From: G963663615 sp963663615
GTDB taxonomy: Bacteria > Bacteroidota > Ignavibacteria > Ignavibacteriales > Melioribacteraceae
Direction: 5' to 3'
NCBI GenBank assembly: GCA_963663615.1
Contig: OY760517.1
Coordinates: 3,534,001 to 3,598,000, forward strand
Length of the DNA stretch: 64,000 nucleotides
Shown: positions 61,379 through 64,000 of the stretch, piece after piece
Numbering within the stretch: the stretch's first letter is position 1
Layout of the letters: every line of letters begins with the position of its first letter
Translations under genes and position numbers: made by a program
Notes under the pieces: model-generated
Seen by the model: only the letters and a program-made list of their open reading frames with translations
Databases searched by the model: none
What the model was told of the DNA's origin: nothing

Positions 61379-63217
61379 TTATTTAACCAACACCATACCT
61401 TTTGTTTGGGTCTGTTCCGGTGTGGTTAAACGATAGTAATAAACACCACTGGAAATACTACCCGATTTATAAGCATTAAATACAAAGTTGTAATTACCCT
61501 GCTGCAAGTACCCGTTATGAACTACTTCAACCAGCTCACCAAGAGTATTATAAACTTCAAGTCGTACATCATTTGCCTTATTTAGCTGTACGTTTATTGT
61601 TGTTGAAGGATTAAACGGATTAGGATAGTTTTGTGAAAGCACAAAATCGGTAGGAGCAATAAACTGATCCCTAACACCAGTGGTTGGCTCATCACAAATT
61701 ATACGAAATGCATCAACAATTGCTTTACCGGTAATGCTTTGCTTAACTTTTATTGTAATTTTGGATTCGTTTTCCAGTTCAACTTCACGCAAACCATTCC
61801 ACTGGTTTCCATCAATCTGTTGTGATCGAATAGCAGTTACGCTATTACCATCGTAATTAACTTCGAACTGTGTGTTAAAGCTGTTCTGACCATTAGCTTG
61901 CCACCAACCGTATATAGAGTATTTACCTGGTTTAAGAATTCCTGTTTCAAAAACAGCATAACTTGCATCGGTTCCTTCATCCAGTATATAATAGTTGTCG
62001 CCAAAAAACTCTTTACCAAAATCATCCTCCTCATAAGTGCCATGAACAACAGCCTGATTATTATCAACAACAAAATGCTCCTCATGGTTAAGTTCAAGGA
62101 ATTCGGCAAGGGCGTAAAGTGAAGTTTCACCTAGTTCGTGAAGATTTTCATTAGTTACCCATATATCAGAAGAATATCTGTCATAAGGTGTTTCGTAAGT
62201 TAGTGCCATCACTTGTTCGCCGTAATTAGCCCACATATATCCTTCAGGGAAAATTGGACGTAATGATGACTCGCGTAAATCAACCGGATCAAAATACGGG
62301 CTATCGGATGTATTAAGATAGGCAAGCTGGTACTCGCGTCTGTAAAACCAGTCGGAAGTTGATTCAGCAGTGTGTATCCAGAAAGTACAGGAAGAACTTG
62401 CCTGAGAATGCATATTGAGAAGAATATCGAACGGTTTTTCTTCACACAGCACTTTCATACGTCTTTTCATTATCAATGGTTCTCTTGGTGTTTCATTATC
62501 CGGTTTATTGTATTGACGTTCACAATCAACTCCATCGTAATTAGTTCTAGACCTGCCATAATATACACCTTCAGGATTAGCAAAAGGAACAGTAAAAAAA
62601 ATTATGGAATCGAGGTAAGTGTTAGTTGCTGCCTTTCCTGAGAGAAGTTCATCAATAATTCCATCAAAGTGATATGAACAAGGAGTTTCACCGGGGTGTA
62701 CACGTGCGTGTATCCATACCCGTTTTTTTAGTTCGTTAGGTACATTTTTGTTGGTTATAATCATTTCCTGCATTGGAAAATTTCGTTCTGTAAACCCTAA
62801 AGTATCAAGCTCAACATATTCACTTTGCTCCCACTCAGCCAATCTTTCCTGAAGATAGCTATAATTATAAGGGGTGTAATAGGATACATAAACAGTATCG
62901 TGTTCAAAAGTTTTCCTGAAATTGTTTATTTCCGGAGCTTCGGGAGCAGTAAAACGCTGAAACGTTTTGTTGTCATACGAGTACATCGGACGGTTACAAT
63001 CGCTATTAGTTACAGTTACATTAATAAAACGGTTCTTAACACCAGTAATTCTAAAGTAGAACCATCTACCCCCAATATCACTTACTGTTGTAACATTATA
63101 GCTAACCGAATCAGTAGTTGTTACCTGGTTAATATTACCTGATTCAAAATCAGCATCGAATTTTACCTGTGCAAATAATGTAGCAGATAAAGCTAAAAAT
63201 AGTAGTATAGATTTCAT
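61379..63217 (-). CDS. secreted M14-family zinc carboxypeptidase with golvesin-like and type IX sorting domains
   Basis: The 612-residue protein has a signal peptide (1-16). An N-terminal beta domain (about 17-115) resembles that of cytosolic-carboxypeptidase-like M14 enzymes. The catalytic domain has HARVHPGE (zinc ligands His174 and Glu177), LNMHSQ (His270) and LTYETPYD (catalytic Glu342). A golvesin C-terminal-like domain (about 385-510) contains GKYSIYGWWQANG. The sorting domain from about 522 has LSQNYPNPFNPSTTI and ends KGMVLVK. It would remove C-terminal residues from peptides at the cell surface or outside the cell. All zinc ligands are present, so it should be active. It is monocistronic, with a TAACTTTG promoter element about 50 bp upstream. 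Confidence 0.9.
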   Translation of the reverse strand: MKSILLFLALSATLFAQVKFDADFESGNINQVTTTDSVSYNVTTVSDIGGRWFYFRITGVKNRFINVTVTNSDCNRPMYSYDNKTFQRFTAPEAPEINNFRKTFEHDTVYVSYYTPYNYSYLQERLAEWEQSEYVELDTLGFTERNFPMQEMIITNKNVPNELKKRVWIHARVHPGETPCSYHFDGIIDELLSGKAATNTYLDSIIFFTVPFANPEGVYYGRSRTNYDGVDCERQYNKPDNETPREPLIMKRRMKVLCEEKPFDILLNMHSQASSSCTFWIHTAESTSDWFYRREYQLAYLNTSDSPYFDPVDLRESSLRPIFPEGYMWANYGEQVMALTYETPYDRYSSDIWVTNENLHELGETSLYALAEFLELNHEEHFVVDNNQAVVHGTYEEDDFGKEFFGDNYYILDEGTDASYAVFETGILKPGKYSIYGWWQANGQNSFNTQFEVNYDGNSVTAIRSQQIDGNQWNGLREVELENESKITIKVKQSITGKAIVDAFRIICDEPTTGVRDQFIAPTDFVLSQNYPNPFNPSTTINVQLNKANDVRLEVYNTLGELVEVVHNGYLQQGNYNFVFNAYKSGSISSGVYYYRLTTPEQTQTKGMVLVK

Positions 63218-63264
63218 CTCTCACCCTTAAAGTATCACTAATAAAAAATGCTAAATTTTATCCT

Positions 63265-63272
63265 CAAAGTTA
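63265..63272 (-). promoter_or_regulatory. -7 element of the M14 carboxypeptidase gene
   Basis: The minus strand reads TAACTTTG, an exact TAnnTTTG match about 50 bp before the start codon. The nearest TTTG upstream is 23 bp away, wider than usual. Confidence 0.5.
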
Positions 63273-63427
63273 ATACAATATTTGAAATTACACAGCAAAT
63301 GTGCTCTGTGTTACAGAAAAAAAGTTATTTAAAACTTATAATATGCTTGTAACGTTATGGAAAGTGTTCTGAAGTTTGGAAAAAAGATAATAAGATAATG
63401 GTACATTTTTTTGGAGAAAACGAACGT

Positions 63428-63655
63428 ATGAGTAATGGTATATCGAAGATAGTGAATAACAAATCAAAAATATTTTTAAGAGGAGTAACAGGATATTTCC
63501 TGCTACTTACTTTTATAATACTTTTTGAAATGATATTGCTTAAGACAGGAATAACCCAAAATATTTCTATTGGAATGGAAGAAGTAGTGCTTGCCCTCGC
63601 CGGATTTATAGCCGGAATATTTCATTCAGCATTTACAATAATAAGGGGCTATTGA
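63428..63655 (+). CDS. small two-helix membrane protein, unknown function
   Basis: The start at 63428 (MSNGISK) gives 75 residues and has TTGGAG about 11 bases upstream; an ATG at 63398 would add 10 residues (MVHFFGENER). Two hydrophobic segments are visible: GVTGYFLLLTFIILFEMILL and VVLALAGFIAGIFHSAF, connected by a short polar loop. There is no signal peptide or known motif. It is convergent with prfA and the stop codons overlap by 7 bp. I do not recognise a family, but the hydrophobic pattern and initiation context make it a plausible gene. Confidence 0.55.
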   Translation: MSNGISKIVNNKSKIFLRGVTGYFLLLTFIILFEMILLKTGITQNISIGMEEVVLALAGFIAGIFHSAFTIIRGY

Positions 63656-64000
63656 GCCTGCCCCAATCTCTCTGCACTATCAGCCAATTTAAGTTTTTCG
63701 ATCAACTCGTTAAGATCACCTTCTACAATATTACTCAAATTATAAAGAGTAAGGTTTATTCTATGATCTGTTATTCTGTTTTGGGGATAATTGTAAGTAC
63801 GAATTTTATCGCTTCGGTCGCCACTTTTAACCATTGATTTTCTTGCCGATGCAATTTCTTCGTTATGTTCAGCAAGTTTTAAGTCGTACAAACGAGTTTT
63901 TAATACCTTCATTGCCTTTTGGCGGTTTTTAAGCTGACTTCTTTCATCCTGACATTGAACTACAAGTCCGGTTGGAATGTGTGTAATACGAATAGCAGTT
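63649..64000 (-). CDS. prfA: peptide chain release factor 1, 3' end (5' part outside window)
   Basis: The frame is open from base 64000 down to the TAG at 63649-63651, giving the last 117 residues. It opens with TAIRITHIPTGLVVQCQDER, the segment that directly follows the GGQ loop in class I release factors, then SQLKNRQKA. KIRTYNYPQNRITDHRINLT and the ending LIEKLKLADSAERL are characteristic of RF1 rather than RF2. RF1 recognises UAA and UAG in the ribosomal A site. The GGQ and codon-recognition parts lie beyond the window. The stop codon overlaps the convergent small membrane protein gene by 7 bp. Confidence 0.95.
   Translation of the reverse strand, partial: TAIRITHIPTGLVVQCQDERSQLKNRQKAMKVLKTRLYDLKLAEHNEEIASARKSMVKSGDRSDKIRTYNYPQNRITDHRINLTLYNLSNIVEGDLNELIEKLKLADSAERLGQAQ

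Noticed and set aside
63649..64000. Assignment of the right-edge gene to RF2 (prfB)
   Set aside because: The C-terminal YNYPQNRITDHRINLT...LADSAERL pattern is that of RF1; the codon-recognition motif is outside the window, so this rests on the C-terminal part only.

Overview
The window looks like a chromosome segment from an AT-rich member of the Bacteroidota/Chlorobiota/Ignavibacteriota group, most likely an Ignavibacteriota-like lineage. The evidence is type IX secretion sorting domains of the NYPNPFNP type, PorV/PorQ-like barrels, TonB receptors with an N-terminal carboxypeptidase-regulatory-like domain, a DUF2723 membrane protein, a homodimeric pyruvate dehydrogenase operon, and promoters of the Bacteroidetes form (TTTG, 19-20 bp, TAnnTTTG). 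Unlike classical Bacteroidetes, several genes also have clear GGAGG-type ribosome binding sites. The species cannot be named from sequence alone.

Layout. 1-4104: a cut-off DUF2723 membrane glycosyltransferase-like gene, a small protein, a GT2 glycosyltransferase and a GT39-type transferase. 4355-8679 (minus strand): a lipoprotein, the ribosome-associated ABC-F protein EttA, and a MarR regulator plus nitroreductase operon with a perfect 20-bp palindrome at its start. Upstream lies a promoter-to-terminator unit of about 170 nt that may be a small RNA. 9431-15243: three signalling genes, two TPR sensor histidine kinases with virtually identical kinase cores and a receiver-kinase protein. Then come a B12-binding radical SAM enzyme, acetyl-CoA synthetase, an HBM chemoreceptor, and a porin-chemoreceptor operon. 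25200-25800: tRNA-Ser(UGA), a GIY-YIG mini-nuclease, a tRNA remnant and a 59-bp direct repeat. An SGNH-hydrolase/TPR membrane protein follows.

27981-49140 (minus strand) is the largest coherent block: two parallel outer-membrane/secretion loci. Each has a TonB-dependent receptor, a large exported protein with a VPNP-type C-terminal domain, and a PorV/PorQ-like barrel. These are followed by a canonical type IX cargo: a GHL10 hydrolase in one locus, and a TIG/propeller lipoprotein plus a carbohydrate-binding protein in the other. No SusD homologue is visible in either, so they resemble SusD-less glycan-acquisition loci.

49314-64000: ribonuclease HIII, 6-phosphofructokinase, then an accessory islet with a DUF559 nuclease between direct repeats, dinD and a DUF5677-like protein. 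The aceE-aceF-lpdA operon has a near-consensus promoter. It is followed by about 500 bp packed with different small palindromes, an exported M14 carboxypeptidase with a sorting domain, a small membrane protein, and the 3' end of prfA. The most unusual items are the near-identical kinase cores, the two nuclease genes sitting between repeats, the candidate small RNA, and the duplicated TonB/exported-protein/PorV loci.
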